Source: Anaerohalosphaeraceae bacterium
Lineage (GTDB): Bacteria; Planctomycetota; Phycisphaerae; Sedimentisphaerales; Anaerohalosphaeraceae
Length of the DNA stretch: 54,551 nucleotides
Assembly: GCA_037479115.1 (NCBI GenBank)
Contig: JBBFLK010000022.1
Coordinates: 1 to 54,551 of the forward strand
Reading direction: 5' to 3'
In this document: piece by piece, positions 8,284 through 18,396 of the stretch
Numbering within the stretch: position 1 is the first letter of the stretch
Layout of the letters: each line of letters starts with the position of its first letter
Notes under the pieces: model-generated
What the model was told of the DNA's origin: nothing
The model's input: only the letters and a program-made list of their open reading frames with translations
The model's database searches: none
Made by a program: the position numbers and the translations under genes

Positions 8284-9306
8284 ATGAGACAGGTAAATCG
8301 ATTGGCGGTATGGTGTCTGGCCGGCGGGTTTGGACTGCTGACATGGGGATGGGCTGCTGCAGCGGAGAATTCTTCGCAGAAAGGACAGCTCGGCGAGGAA
8401 GTAGTGATTGCGACGTGGAACATCGAGAATTTTATGATGCTCTTTGACCAGGAGATGATGCCGGAACGCAGCCGCAATATGACGGAATATTACCGAGACC
8501 AGGAGGATTTATACGAAATAGCCCGAACGATGAAACTGCCGCAGATGAATGCGGATATTGTGCTGATCCAGGAAGGGCCGACCCAGGCGATGCTGGAACT
8601 GTTCGTGCGGAAGTGGCTTGGCGGACGGTATGCCTATGTCAAATCCTTTGAGGGCAATACGGAGGGACAGTATTTGTGTATGCTGATGAAGCCGGGTTTT
8701 CGCGTGCTGCAGGAGCGGGTGTTTAAGGAGGAGAAAGACGCCGTCAGCGGGCAGATGCTGTTTTCGCGGGGGCCTGCCTTTGTGCTGGTGGAAACGCCGA
8801 AGGGGCGGCGGCTGTGGCTCGGCACGACGCACGCCAAGAGCAAATCGGACAACAGCAAATCGGTGACGGAATGGCGGATTCGGGAGCTGGTGCGGACGCG
8901 TCAGATTTGCGGGGAGCTGCTCGGAGCCGGTCCGACGGAGTATCTGCTGATTGGGGGGGATTTCAATGATGATTTCGGACTGGATTCGTTTGAGAAATCA
9001 GTAGGGCAGGATGCAGTAGAAGTGATGATAAGGGGGGAAGGAAAAGAGAAACTGGTATGTCTGGATGAGGTGATATGGAAACAGAATCCGCAGGCCGCCT
9101 CGTATCATTGTGAAATTAAGCCGCCGCGGTATCGGTCGTTTCTGGACCATTTTTTTGCCAGTCCGGCTCTGGCGGAGCGAATGAAGGAAATTTACCTGGT
9201 GGACGACCCGATTGCGGCGGTAGCCAGCGACCATTATCCGTTGGTGGTGCGGCTGAGCTGGCCGGATGAGTTGAACGAGAATCTGCAGCAGGGAGAAGCA
9301 AAATGA
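8284..9306 (+). CDS. Exported endonuclease/exonuclease/phosphatase (EEP) family protein
   Basis: A 340-residue protein with a signal peptide (about residues 1-26, ending AAAA-EN). All EEP motifs are present in order: TWNIENF, IQEGP with the metal-binding Glu, THAKS with a catalytic His, GGDFNDD, FLDHFF and ASDHYP. EEP enzymes hydrolyse phosphodiester or phosphomonoester bonds in nucleic acids, inositol phosphates or lipids with Mg2+. It overlaps the next gene by 4 bases (ATGA), so it is co-translated with an ABC importer. This suggests it releases a substrate outside the cytoplasm for uptake. The exact substrate is not visible. Confidence 0.85.
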   Translation: MRQVNRLAVWCLAGGFGLLTWGWAAAAENSSQKGQLGEEVVIATWNIENFMMLFDQEMMPERSRNMTEYYRDQEDLYEIARTMKLPQMNADIVLIQEGPTQAMLELFVRKWLGGRYAYVKSFEGNTEGQYLCMLMKPGFRVLQERVFKEEKDAVSGQMLFSRGPAFVLVETPKGRRLWLGTTHAKSKSDNSKSVTEWRIRELVRTRQICGELLGAGPTEYLLIGGDFNDDFGLDSFEKSVGQDAVEVMIRGEGKEKLVCLDEVIWKQNPQAASYHCEIKPPRYRSFLDHFFASPALAERMKEIYLVDDPIAAVASDHYPLVVRLSWPDELNENLQQGEAK

Positions 9307-10652
9307 AACGGATAGGATGGGCGGCGGGACTTCTTTTTGCAGCGGTCTGTCTGGGGCTGCCGGGATGCGGCAAGGAGCCGGCGGGCGGTGAGTCCGGCAA
9401 GGTGGTGCTGTCGGTCATTACGCCGCACAATGAGAATATCAAATATGAGTTCAGCCGGGCCTTTCGGGCCTATGCCAAAGAACAGTACGGCTGGGATGTG
9501 GAGTTTCAGTGGCGGGATGTGGGGGGCGGAAGCAGCTCGATTCTTCAGTATCTTCGGAATGTGTATTCGAAGGCGGACAGCTGCGGGATTGATGTGCTGT
9601 TCGGCGGGGGAGAGTACACGTTTCAATATCTGGATGCGGAAGGGCTTCTGGAGCCCCTGGAGGCGGGGGAGGATGTGTGGGAAAACATTCCGGCGGTATT
9701 CGGCGGGATGGAGATGTACAGTCCGCGGAAGACCTGGTGCGGCAATGTGCTCAGCAGTTTTGGGTTTTTGTACAATAAGGAACTGCTCAGGCGGCTGAAT
9801 GTAACGGAGCCGACTTCGTGGGAGGATTTGGGACGTCCGGAATATTTTGATTTGGTGATTATGGCGGACCCGACGCAGTCGGGCTCACAGGCGGCGGCCA
9901 ACGAGATGATTGTCCAGACGGCTCCGAGCTGGCCGCAGGGATGGGCCAAGCTGCTGCTGATTTTGTCCAACGCCAAAAAGTTTACGGACAGTTCCGGAGC
10001 AGCGGCGCGGGCGCCGAGTCTGGGGGAGTGTGCGGTCTCGGTGTGCATTGATTTTTACGGGATGATGTACGCATCCGAGGCGCCGGAGAAACTGGGGTAT
10101 GTGAGCCCGAAGGGGCAGACGGCCTATACGCCGGACCCGATAGCCGTGCTGAAAAATCCGCCGAATCGGAAGGCAGCCCAGGCGTTTGCGGCGTTTGTTC
10201 TGTCGCCTCAGGGACAGGGGCTTTGGGGGCTGCCGGCTGGGCATCCGGATGGGCCCCAGCGGTATCGACTGAACCGCACACCGATTCGAAAGGATTTTTA
10301 TCAGACATATGGAACAACCGGCGCGGTGCTGGCGGCCAATCCTTATGAGGGCGGCACCGAAATGAAAATTGATGCCAAACTGCGCGAGGTGCGGTACGGA
10401 GTACTGGCGGAGCTTGTTTATTCGGCGGCGATTGAAAATGCTTCACTGCTGCGGGAAGCCAAGCGGCGGATTCTGGAACGGCGGATGGACCCGGCGCTGG
10501 TCGCGGCACTCACGCGTCTGCCGGAGAATATTGATACGGTCGAAGAGATTCATGCGATAGCCGAGCAGCTGAAGGACCGTACAGCCGCCGAGCGGATTCG
10601 AACCGACTGGACGGCATATTTCCGGTCGCAGTATCGGCAGATTCTTCAATAG
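9303..10652 (+). CDS. ABC importer substrate-binding lipoprotein
   Basis: A 449-residue protein with a lipoprotein signal (lipobox LPGC near residues 19-22), so it is probably anchored in a membrane facing the periplasm. The body resembles the iron(III)/thiamine/phosphonate class of periplasmic binding proteins, with an early VLSVITPHNENI strand and a later LSNAKKF region. It is longer than a usual FbpA-like protein, with about 100 extra helical residues at the C-terminus. It overlaps the upstream EEP gene and lies 6 bases before the permease gene. The ligand could be iron(III), a phosphonate or a sugar phosphate; the EEP partner favours a phosphate-containing ligand. Confidence 0.8.
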   Translation: MKRIGWAAGLLFAAVCLGLPGCGKEPAGGESGKVVLSVITPHNENIKYEFSRAFRAYAKEQYGWDVEFQWRDVGGGSSSILQYLRNVYSKADSCGIDVLFGGGEYTFQYLDAEGLLEPLEAGEDVWENIPAVFGGMEMYSPRKTWCGNVLSSFGFLYNKELLRRLNVTEPTSWEDLGRPEYFDLVIMADPTQSGSQAAANEMIVQTAPSWPQGWAKLLLILSNAKKFTDSSGAAARAPSLGECAVSVCIDFYGMMYASEAPEKLGYVSPKGQTAYTPDPIAVLKNPPNRKAAQAFAAFVLSPQGQGLWGLPAGHPDGPQRYRLNRTPIRKDFYQTYGTTGAVLAANPYEGGTEMKIDAKLREVRYGVLAELVYSAAIENASLLREAKRRILERRMDPALVAALTRLPENIDTVEEIHAIAEQLKDRTAAERIRTDWTAYFRSQYRQILQ

Positions 10653-10658
10653 GGACGG

Positions 10659-12401
10659 ATGGAACGAACGGGAACAGAGCAGCCGTTTTGGCGGCGGTAT
10701 CTGGAGAAGGCCGACCCGCTGGTTGCGGCGGAGGTTTTGATTTTTCTTTTTGTGGGGTTGTTTTTTTTCTGGCCGCTGGCGGAAGCGGTTGGGGCGGGGC
10801 TGACATTTGAAGGGCATTTCAGCTTTTACTGGCTGGGACGGCTGTTTTCCAATCGGATTGTGCTGGGGCAGATTGCAAACAGTTTTTTGCTGGCATCTGT
10901 GACAACAGCCCTGTGCCTGCTGCTGACGATGCCGATGGCGATTGTGAGCACCCGGTATCAGTTTCGGGGGCAGGGGGTTTTGACGGGGCTGCTGCTGGTG
11001 CCGCTGATTCTGCCGCCGTTTGTGGGGGCGCTGTCGATTAAGCGGTATCTGGGACAGTTCGGGATTCTCAATCTGGTGCTGGAGCGGCTGGGCGTGCTGG
11101 ATTTGTCTACGGGGCGTCCGCCGGACTGGCTGGGGTCAGGGTTCTGGGTGGTGGCGGTCCTGCAGACGCTGAATCTGTTTCCGATTTTGTATCTGAATCT
11201 GTCGGCGGCGCTGGCGAATCTGGACCCGGCGTATGCGCAGGCGGCCCGCAATCTGGGGGCGGGGAAATGGACGGTGTTTCGGCGGATTACGCTGCCGCTG
11301 CTGCGTCCGGGGATATTTGCAGGCGGCTCGATTGTGTTCATCTGGTCGTTTACGGACATCGGCACGCCGCTGATGGTGGGCTATGAGGAGCTGGCGTCGG
11401 TGAGGATTTTTAAGGAGCTGGCGCGGGCGGATGTGTCGGGGCGGACGTACAGTCTGGTTCTGGTGATGCTGGTGCTGTCGGTGCTTTTTTATGTGCTGGG
11501 CAAGGTGGTTTTCGGGCGCTCGAGCGGAGCGGAATCGGCCAAGGCTAGTACCGCCTCGGCGGGCCGACGACTCGGCTTTTGGGGGACGCTGGGGGCGTGG
11601 GCGTTTTTCGGCGGGGTGATTTTGCTGGCGATTCTGCCGCATATCGGGGTGGTTTTGACGGCGGTTTCGGGTCAGTGGATTAAGACGATTCTGCCGGAGC
11701 GGTACACGCTGGAGCATGTGCTGTTTGTGCTGCGGCAGCCGGAGCCGCGACGGGCTGTGCTGAACAGTCTGGTATATGCGGGACTTTCGACAACCCTGGA
11801 TTTGGTGATCGGCTCGGCGGCGGCGTGGATGCTGGTGCGGCGCCGGCTTCGGGGGGCCAGGGTGCTGGATTTGTGTCTGATGCTTCCGCTGGCGGTGCCC
11901 GGGGTGATTCTGGCGGCCGGATACATTGCGATGACGGCGCCGGGTCGGCTGCTGGAGGCGATTGGGCCGATGCGGAATCCGACGATGCTGCTGGTGATTG
12001 CGTACACGATTCGTCGGGCGCCGTTTGTGGTCCGCGGCGTTACGGCGGGCCTGCAGCAGATTCCGGAGACGCTGGAACAGGCGGCACGGAATCTGGGGGC
12101 GAGTGCGGGGCAGGCGATACGAAAGATTACGGTGCCGCTGATTGCGGCCAATCTGATTGCGTCAGGCCTCCTGACCTTTTCGTATGCGATGCTGGAGGTG
12201 AGCGATTCGCTGGTGCTGGCGCAGCTGCGGGTGCATTATCCGATTACCAAAGAGATTTATACGCAGGCGTATTCGGCGAATGCGGATGCGATGCAGATTG
12301 CGGCCTCGCTGGGGCTTTTGGGGATGCTGGTGCTGGGCGGGTCGCTGGCGGCGGCGGCGGTGCTGATGGGCAAGCGGCTGGGGGCGGTATTCCGGGCGTG
12401 A
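10659..12401 (+). CDS. ABC importer permease, two fused membrane domains (FbpB-like)
   Basis: A 580-residue integral membrane protein with about 12 hydrophobic segments. Two copies of the binding-protein-dependent transport domain are fused, each with a cytoplasmic EAA-type loop (QAARNLGAGKWTVFRRITLPLL near residue 195 and EQAARNLGASAGQAIRKITVPLI near 475). This doubled layout is typical of FbpB/iron(III) and some 2-aminoethylphosphonate permeases. It follows the binding-protein gene after 6 bases. One polypeptide can supply both membrane halves of the importer. Confidence 0.9.
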   Translation: MERTGTEQPFWRRYLEKADPLVAAEVLIFLFVGLFFFWPLAEAVGAGLTFEGHFSFYWLGRLFSNRIVLGQIANSFLLASVTTALCLLLTMPMAIVSTRYQFRGQGVLTGLLLVPLILPPFVGALSIKRYLGQFGILNLVLERLGVLDLSTGRPPDWLGSGFWVVAVLQTLNLFPILYLNLSAALANLDPAYAQAARNLGAGKWTVFRRITLPLLRPGIFAGGSIVFIWSFTDIGTPLMVGYEELASVRIFKELARADVSGRTYSLVLVMLVLSVLFYVLGKVVFGRSSGAESAKASTASAGRRLGFWGTLGAWAFFGGVILLAILPHIGVVLTAVSGQWIKTILPERYTLEHVLFVLRQPEPRRAVLNSLVYAGLSTTLDLVIGSAAAWMLVRRRLRGARVLDLCLMLPLAVPGVILAAGYIAMTAPGRLLEAIGPMRNPTMLLVIAYTIRRAPFVVRGVTAGLQQIPETLEQAARNLGASAGQAIRKITVPLIAANLIASGLLTFSYAMLEVSDSLVLAQLRVHYPITKEIYTQAYSANADAMQIAASLGLLGMLVLGGSLAAAAVLMGKRLGAVFRA

Positions 12402-12470
12402 GAACGTCCACCGGCGAAAATGCGTTGAGGCGAGTTTGGACAACATTATCCTGGTTCGGAAGCGGCGGAT

Positions 12471-13556
12471 ATGATTGAGATACGGCTGGAAGGAATTTCG
12501 AAGGTCTATGCACAGGGGCTCGGGAGCGGGCCGGTCTTGGAGAAGATTGATTTGGTGATTGAGCCGGGGGAGTTTTTCTTTCTGCTGGGGCCCAGCGGGT
12601 GCGGCAAGACGACGCTGCTGCGGATTTTGGCGGGTCTGCTGGAGCCGACGAGCGGCCGGATTTTGTTTGACGGGCGGGATGTGACGCATCTGGCGGCGGA
12701 GAAGCGGCGGACGGCGATGGTGTTCCAGAATTATGCGCTCTGGCCGCATCTGAAGGTGATTGAGAATGTGGAGTTCGGACCGCAGATGCAGGGCATCGAG
12801 CCGGAGAAGCGGCGGCAGATTGCGATGGAAAAGCTGGCGGTCGTGCAGATGGAGGCGTTTGCACAACGCAAGCCCAATCAGCTGTCGGGCGGTCAGCAGC
12901 AGCGGGTGGCACTGGCACGGGCGCTGGCAGCGCAGCCGCAGTGTCTGCTGCTGGATGAGCCGCTGAGCAATCTGGATGCACGGCTGCGGGCAAAGATGCG
13001 CACGGAACTGCGGCGGCTGGTGAAGGAATCGCAGACGACGGCGGTCTATGTGACGCATGACCAGAAAGAGGCGCTGTCGATGGCGGACCGGATTGCCGTG
13101 CTGTGCGGCGGACGGATTGTGCAGATCGGCAGGCCGCAGGAGATTTACCAGCGGCCGAAAAATGAATTTGTGGCGGATTTTATCGGGGAGGCGAATTTTT
13201 TAACAGGAAATCTGTTGCAAACAAATCCGGTGAAAATCCGGACGGAAGCGGGGATTCTGGCGTCAGAGATGAGAACGGACCGGGCGGCGGGGGCGGCGGT
13301 GAAATGCTGCGTGCGCCCGGAGAAGGTGCAGATTCACGATATAAAAGATTTTGCGGATAGAAATCGCCCAAACCTTCTGGCCGGGACGGTTCAAAGCATC
13401 GCCTATTATGGAGAGCTGAGCCAGATAGAAGTGCGGCTGAATGCAGGGGTTGTGTGGACGGTGACGGTTTTTTCCGGCCGGGCGGAGGGGCTTTCGGCGG
13501 GAACTGAGGTTTTGTGCGGGGTCAATCCGGCGGATGTGATTGTGCTGGAGGAGTAA
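12471..13556 (+). CDS. ABC importer ATP-binding protein (FbpC/PotA-like)
   Basis: A 361-residue ATPase with Walker A GPSGCGKTT (near residues 40-48), signature LSGGQQQR (near 140), Walker B LLLDEP followed by the D-loop LSNLDARL, and the switch His in VTHDQKEA. The C-terminal third (from about residue 240) looks like a TOBE-type regulatory domain, as in the molybdate/iron/polyamine/maltose importer ATPases. It is separated from the permease by 69 bases without a gene, but is on the same strand and completes the importer. It would form a homodimer under the fused permease. Confidence 0.92.
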   Translation: MIEIRLEGISKVYAQGLGSGPVLEKIDLVIEPGEFFFLLGPSGCGKTTLLRILAGLLEPTSGRILFDGRDVTHLAAEKRRTAMVFQNYALWPHLKVIENVEFGPQMQGIEPEKRRQIAMEKLAVVQMEAFAQRKPNQLSGGQQQRVALARALAAQPQCLLLDEPLSNLDARLRAKMRTELRRLVKESQTTAVYVTHDQKEALSMADRIAVLCGGRIVQIGRPQEIYQRPKNEFVADFIGEANFLTGNLLQTNPVKIRTEAGILASEMRTDRAAGAAVKCCVRPEKVQIHDIKDFADRNRPNLLAGTVQSIAYYGELSQIEVRLNAGVVWTVTVFSGRAEGLSAGTEVLCGVNPADVIVLEE

Positions 13557-13666
13557 AAAGAGCAAAATGGGGGGCTGGGGCTGTTGCTGAATTGTTGCTG
13601 AAAATTTGCGGAAAACTTAACCGGATGCTTATTTGTTTTTAACAATCGGAAAGTAGGTTTCAGACC

Positions 13667-13695
13667 TTGACAGCACAGCGGTTGTGCTTGAGAAT
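13667..13695 (+). promoter_or_regulatory. Candidate sigma-70 promoter for the PEP-CTERM gene
   Basis: TTGACA at 13667-13672 is followed, after a 17-base spacer, by a weak -10 (GAGAAT, 13690-13695). It lies about 60 bases upstream of the PEP-CTERM start. The -35 is perfect and the -10 is poor. Confidence 0.35.
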
Positions 13696-13754
13696 GTGTG
13701 AAGTGTGTGGGGTTGTGTTGGAACAGGAAACGAGGTTTTTTGGAGGTTGGAAAG

Positions 13755-14468
13755 ATGAAGAAATTAAGTTTGTTGCTCTCGTTGTGCGCCTTAGTCGCTC
13801 CCGGCTTTTCTGCTGTGTTGATGTCCGACAATTTTAATTCCTACAACAATGGTAATTTGGTCGGGCAGGGCGGCTGGTCGGCTCACAGCGGTGCCGGAAA
13901 CGCTCCTGTACAGGTGGTGAATGGAACAGTAAAGCTGATCACGCAGAGTGCTTCGGCGGAGGATGTGAACAAGTCTGTCGGGACAACGATGGGGGCGGGG
14001 GATATTTGGTATGCCGGATTTGATGTGATTGTCGGTTCGGCCTCGACGGGAAAAGATTATTTTGCTCATTTCCTTCAGGGAACGAGCAATTTTGCGGCTC
14101 GTGTTGGTGTGAGCATTGGCACCGGCGGCAAGTTTGCGTTTGGTTTGCTGGGCACCACAACGTATCCGGAAGTTTTGACGGGTTTTGATTACAATGTTGA
14201 GCAGGTTTATCGTGTAGTGTCCTCCTATGATTACAGCTCGGGGCTGTGCACGCTGTGGATTGATGGAACACAGGTTCTGACGCAGAACTGGTTTACGAAC
14301 AATGCGAACACGGCGTATGCATTTCGTCAGGGAACCGGCGGTTCGCTGCGTTTGACGGTGGATAATCTGGTCGTGGCCACCACGTATGCCGAGGCAGCTG
14401 TTCCGGAGCCGGCGACGATGGCTCTGTTGGGCTTGGGCGGATTTTTGGCTGTTGTCCGTCGGAAATAA
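13755..14468 (+). CDS. PEP-CTERM sorting-domain exported protein
   Basis: A 237-residue protein. ATG 13755 is chosen because GGAGG at 13742-13746 precedes it by 8 bases; longer readings begin before the signal peptide. The N-terminus is a signal peptide (MKKLSLLLSLCALVAPGFSA). The middle is a beta-rich, lectin/LamG-like fold (DNFNSYNNGNLVGQGGW). The C-terminus is a canonical PEP-CTERM tail: VPEP, a hydrophobic helix and the basic end RRK. Such tails are recognised by an exosortase, which is not in the window. The role is probably extracellular or matrix-associated. A hairpin follows at 14527-14562. Confidence 0.85.
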   Translation: MKKLSLLLSLCALVAPGFSAVLMSDNFNSYNNGNLVGQGGWSAHSGAGNAPVQVVNGTVKLITQSASAEDVNKSVGTTMGAGDIWYAGFDVIVGSASTGKDYFAHFLQGTSNFAARVGVSIGTGGKFAFGLLGTTTYPEVLTGFDYNVEQVYRVVSSYDYSSGLCTLWIDGTQVLTQNWFTNNANTAYAFRQGTGGSLRLTVDNLVVATTYAEAAVPEPATMALLGLGGFLAVVRRK

Positions 14469-14526
14469 GGTGTTTTTAGCAGGTTTTTGACCGAACTTGC
14501 CGTGAAATGTAGGGAAGATAAGAATA

Positions 14527-14562
14527 GAGATGCGGCCGGAACGGAGATTCCGGCCGCATCTC
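14527..14562 (+). terminator. Strong hairpin after the PEP-CTERM gene
   Basis: A perfect 15-bp stem (14527-14541 with 14548-14562) encloses a 6-base loop, CGGAGA. No T run follows, so it may be a transcript-stabilising 3' hairpin rather than a classical intrinsic terminator. Confidence 0.6.
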
Positions 14563-14645
14563 TCGAATTCCATAAGAAGACAGGAAATAAAGAATTTTCT
14601 GCTTGCCGGTAAAACGAGGGAACCGAAAAACCTGCGAGACCTTTT

Positions 14646-15677
<1,032 letters not shown>

Positions 15678-15684
15678 ACAGGTT

Positions 15685-15723
15685 TCAGTTATCAGTCATC
15701 AGTTATCAGTCGTCAGTTATCAG
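15685..15723. repeat. TCAGTTATCAG-type tandem repeat
   Basis: About four imperfect units of TCAGTTA/TCAGTCA/TCAGTCG separate the prepilin-like gene from the next CDS. The same unit family recurs at 23942-24009. Repeats of this kind are common in intergenic DNA of some planctomycetes. Confidence 0.75.
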
Positions 15724-15740
15724 GAAACAGTTGGCAGCGG

Positions 15741-18344
15741 ATGTTTAAAGAAAATGTGTGCGGCCGCAGGAGGCGGCAAATCGTCGGATGCCTTGTCCTT
15801 CTGTGGCTGGGGGGAGCACGGGGGGCCCTTCGTATTGTTTCCTATAATACCTGCGGGGCGGTTCGGTCCGGGATGGGGACGATTCTGGAGGCCGTCGGAA
15901 ACGACGAGCGAAACGGCATCGTGCGGCCTGTGGATATTCTGCTGGTGCAGGAGCAGGTTTCCGTGAGCACCACCACACAGCAGCTTGTCAATCTTTTGAA
16001 TGGGATTTACGGAGCGGGGGTCTATGCGCGGGGGACTCTGGACGGGGCTACAACAGGTGCAGGTCGACCCGGTGTGGTTTATAATACCCAGACGGTCGTC
16101 CTGCTGGAGGAAGTTCCGGTGAATGTGCCGTCGTCGGATGGGGCCGCACGGGCAACGATTCGGTACAAGTTTCGGCCGGTCGGATACTCTCGATCCGAGG
16201 CGGAATTTTACGTTTATAACAGTCATTTTAAGGCCGAATCGGATTCTGAAAACCAGAACCGGCGGGCGACGGAGGCGGGGGAGATTCGGGCCAACTCCGA
16301 TGCGCTGGGGGAGGGGGTGCATCTGCTTTATGCGGGGGATTTGAATCTTTATACGGCTTCGGAGCCGGCCTGGTCGGTCTTGACGGCGGCGGGGCCCGGG
16401 CAGGCGTTTGACCCGGCAGGGATGGTTGGAAACTGGCATGACAATCCGGCCTTCATTCTGGTTCATTCGCAAAGCCCTGTGACGACGGAACGCTACGGCG
16501 GGCAGGTGACGGGCGGGATGGATGACCGGTTTGATTTTCAGCTGGTCAGCAATGAGATGCTGGACGGAGAGGGGCTGAGTTTTCTTTCGGGTTCGTATCG
16601 GGTGTTCGGCAATAACGGCACGCATCAGCTCAACGGGGAGATTACCAGCGGCAGCGGGGCGGCTCCGGCGGTGTTGACGGCATTGGCAGAGACCAGCGAT
16701 CATCTGCCGGTTGTCGCCGATTATCAGATACCGGCGAAGATGACGGTGAGTGTAGGGGCGATTCCGGCGGAGGTTCTGTACAATCAGCCGGTTCAGATTC
16801 CGGTGACGATTGCCAATACGGCACCGGTTTCCGTACCGTTGGGAGCGGATGAGTTGGATTATGTGCTGACGGCCGGCGGGGCTGTGAGCGGGACGGCGGC
16901 GGGGTCCGTTTTGGCCGGAGGCGAAGAGGTGCGATGGGTGACGCTGACGGCGGCGAGTGTGGGGCCGCAAAGCGGGCAGATTGTGGTGAGCACATCGAGC
17001 CAGGGGGCGGAAAATCCGCTCTTTGTGCAGGAGGTCGTTTATACGGTGGTGCCCGGCTATACCGTTCAGATGATTGAGTACGGCTGGGAGGATTTTACGA
17101 GCCGGTATGACCCGAGCGCCGTGCTGGGCTCGTCAGGGACGGCCGTCTATGGGGCTGTGCAGAATGAGCCGAATGAGGGATTGCGCTGTCTGGAGATTTC
17201 TAATGGGGGAGATTGCGAAAGTGCGGTGTATCTGGCGGCGGTGTCGGGGCTGCTGGCGGGGGATACGGTTCAGGTGAGCTGTCAGGGGAGGCATTTTGCA
17301 GCGGAGGACGGGGGGATTCGGCTGGGGGCGTATCGGCTGGCGGATACGGGGGATGCGGGCAGCATTGTCGGACCGACAGGAGCGGATTCGAATCTCAGCG
17401 GGACGGCCTGGGGGACGCTGGAGGGGGTCTGGACGTTTGAGGGACAGGCGGGCGAGGGGATTTTGATTGCGGCCAAACTTTGCGGTCTGTCGGGGGGCGG
17501 GGCGCTCGATGCGCTGCGGATTACCGTGCCGTCGCACGCGCAGGTGCGGCTGCCGAGGCCGACGGAGGTTGTGTGCGGGCAGACGGGACCGACGGATTTG
17601 AACGGGGACTGTCGGGTGAATCTGGCGGATTTGGCCTTGTTTGCACGCGGATGGCTGGATGGGGAGACGCTCGAAGGGGGGCTGTCTGCTTCGGAGCCGG
17701 CGGTGGTGATTACGGGGATTCTGGATGGAACGCTGAGCGGAAATACCCCCAAGGCCATGGAATTGTATGTCCGAGGAACGGCGGATTTGTCTGGGTATGT
17801 TGTTCAGCAGTCGATTGACGGCGGGGCGTGGAATAACGGGTTTTCGCTGAGCGGGATTTTTACGGATACTTACGTGTATGTGATTCGAAGCAATAACTCA
17901 GGGGTCAGTTATTTTGATTCAATTTTCGGCAGCGAAGGGGCTTTCGGCAATCGGATAGCCGTGTCGGATGTACTGTACTGCGATAACGGCAATGATGGTT
18001 TTCGCCTTATCAAGGACGGGGTGGTTGTCGATCAGGTGTATGAGCGGAATTCCGCTCAGGTGTATCGGGACAGTTTTTTGTACCGCCGCAGCGGGACCGG
18101 ACCGGACGGGGGATGGCTCTCGTCCAACTGGATTTTCGGAGGCAATGACCTGCTGGATTTTAAGACGCCGGCGCAGATTGCAGGACTTGTGCCCTTTGGA
18201 ACCTATCGGATGGATACGTCGTGTACGGTTTTTTCGGAACTTGATTGGGTTCAGGACTGCCGGATTGATTTGGCGGACTTGAAGATTTTTGCGGAACAAT
18301 GGATGCAATGTACGCTGCAGCCAGAGTGGGCCTGTTGGGATTAG
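15741..18344 (+). CDS. Secreted EEP-family phosphohydrolase with accessory modules and dockerin-like tails
   Basis: An 867-residue exported protein. A twin-arginine-like basic start and hydrophobic helix (about residues 10-28) form the signal. An EEP domain follows (about 30-330) with SYNTC, LLVQEQ, YNSHFK, YAGDLNLY, DDRFDFQ and TSDHLPVV, so the active site looks complete. Next come an Ig-like segment (about 335-435), a YGWE module (about 443-605), a first dockerin-like motif (DLNGDCRVNLADLALFARGWL, about 613-635), a lamin-tail-like beta domain (about 650-835) and a second dockerin-like tail (DCRIDLADLKIFAEQWMQC). It probably acts outside the cell on phosphoester substrates while attached through its tail. 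The start codon lacks a strong ribosome binding site. Confidence 0.8.
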   Translation: MFKENVCGRRRRQIVGCLVLLWLGGARGALRIVSYNTCGAVRSGMGTILEAVGNDERNGIVRPVDILLVQEQVSVSTTTQQLVNLLNGIYGAGVYARGTLDGATTGAGRPGVVYNTQTVVLLEEVPVNVPSSDGAARATIRYKFRPVGYSRSEAEFYVYNSHFKAESDSENQNRRATEAGEIRANSDALGEGVHLLYAGDLNLYTASEPAWSVLTAAGPGQAFDPAGMVGNWHDNPAFILVHSQSPVTTERYGGQVTGGMDDRFDFQLVSNEMLDGEGLSFLSGSYRVFGNNGTHQLNGEITSGSGAAPAVLTALAETSDHLPVVADYQIPAKMTVSVGAIPAEVLYNQPVQIPVTIANTAPVSVPLGADELDYVLTAGGAVSGTAAGSVLAGGEEVRWVTLTAASVGPQSGQIVVSTSSQGAENPLFVQEVVYTVVPGYTVQMIEYGWEDFTSRYDPSAVLGSSGTAVYGAVQNEPNEGLRCLEISNGGDCESAVYLAAVSGLLAGDTVQVSCQGRHFAAEDGGIRLGAYRLADTGDAGSIVGPTGADSNLSGTAWGTLEGVWTFEGQAGEGILIAAKLCGLSGGGALDALRITVPSHAQVRLPRPTEVVCGQTGPTDLNGDCRVNLADLALFARGWLDGETLEGGLSASEPAVVITGILDGTLSGNTPKAMELYVRGTADLSGYVVQQSIDGGAWNNGFSLSGIFTDTYVYVIRSNNSGVSYFDSIFGSEGAFGNRIAVSDVLYCDNGNDGFRLIKDGVVVDQVYERNSAQVYRDSFLYRRSGTGPDGGWLSSNWIFGGNDLLDFKTPAQIAGLVPFGTYRMDTSCTVFSELDWVQDCRIDLADLKIFAEQWMQCTLQPEWACWD

Positions 18345-18396
18345 ATATTTGAAATCAATCGGAAATGGAATCGTAAAATGTCTTGGAGGATGTGTT

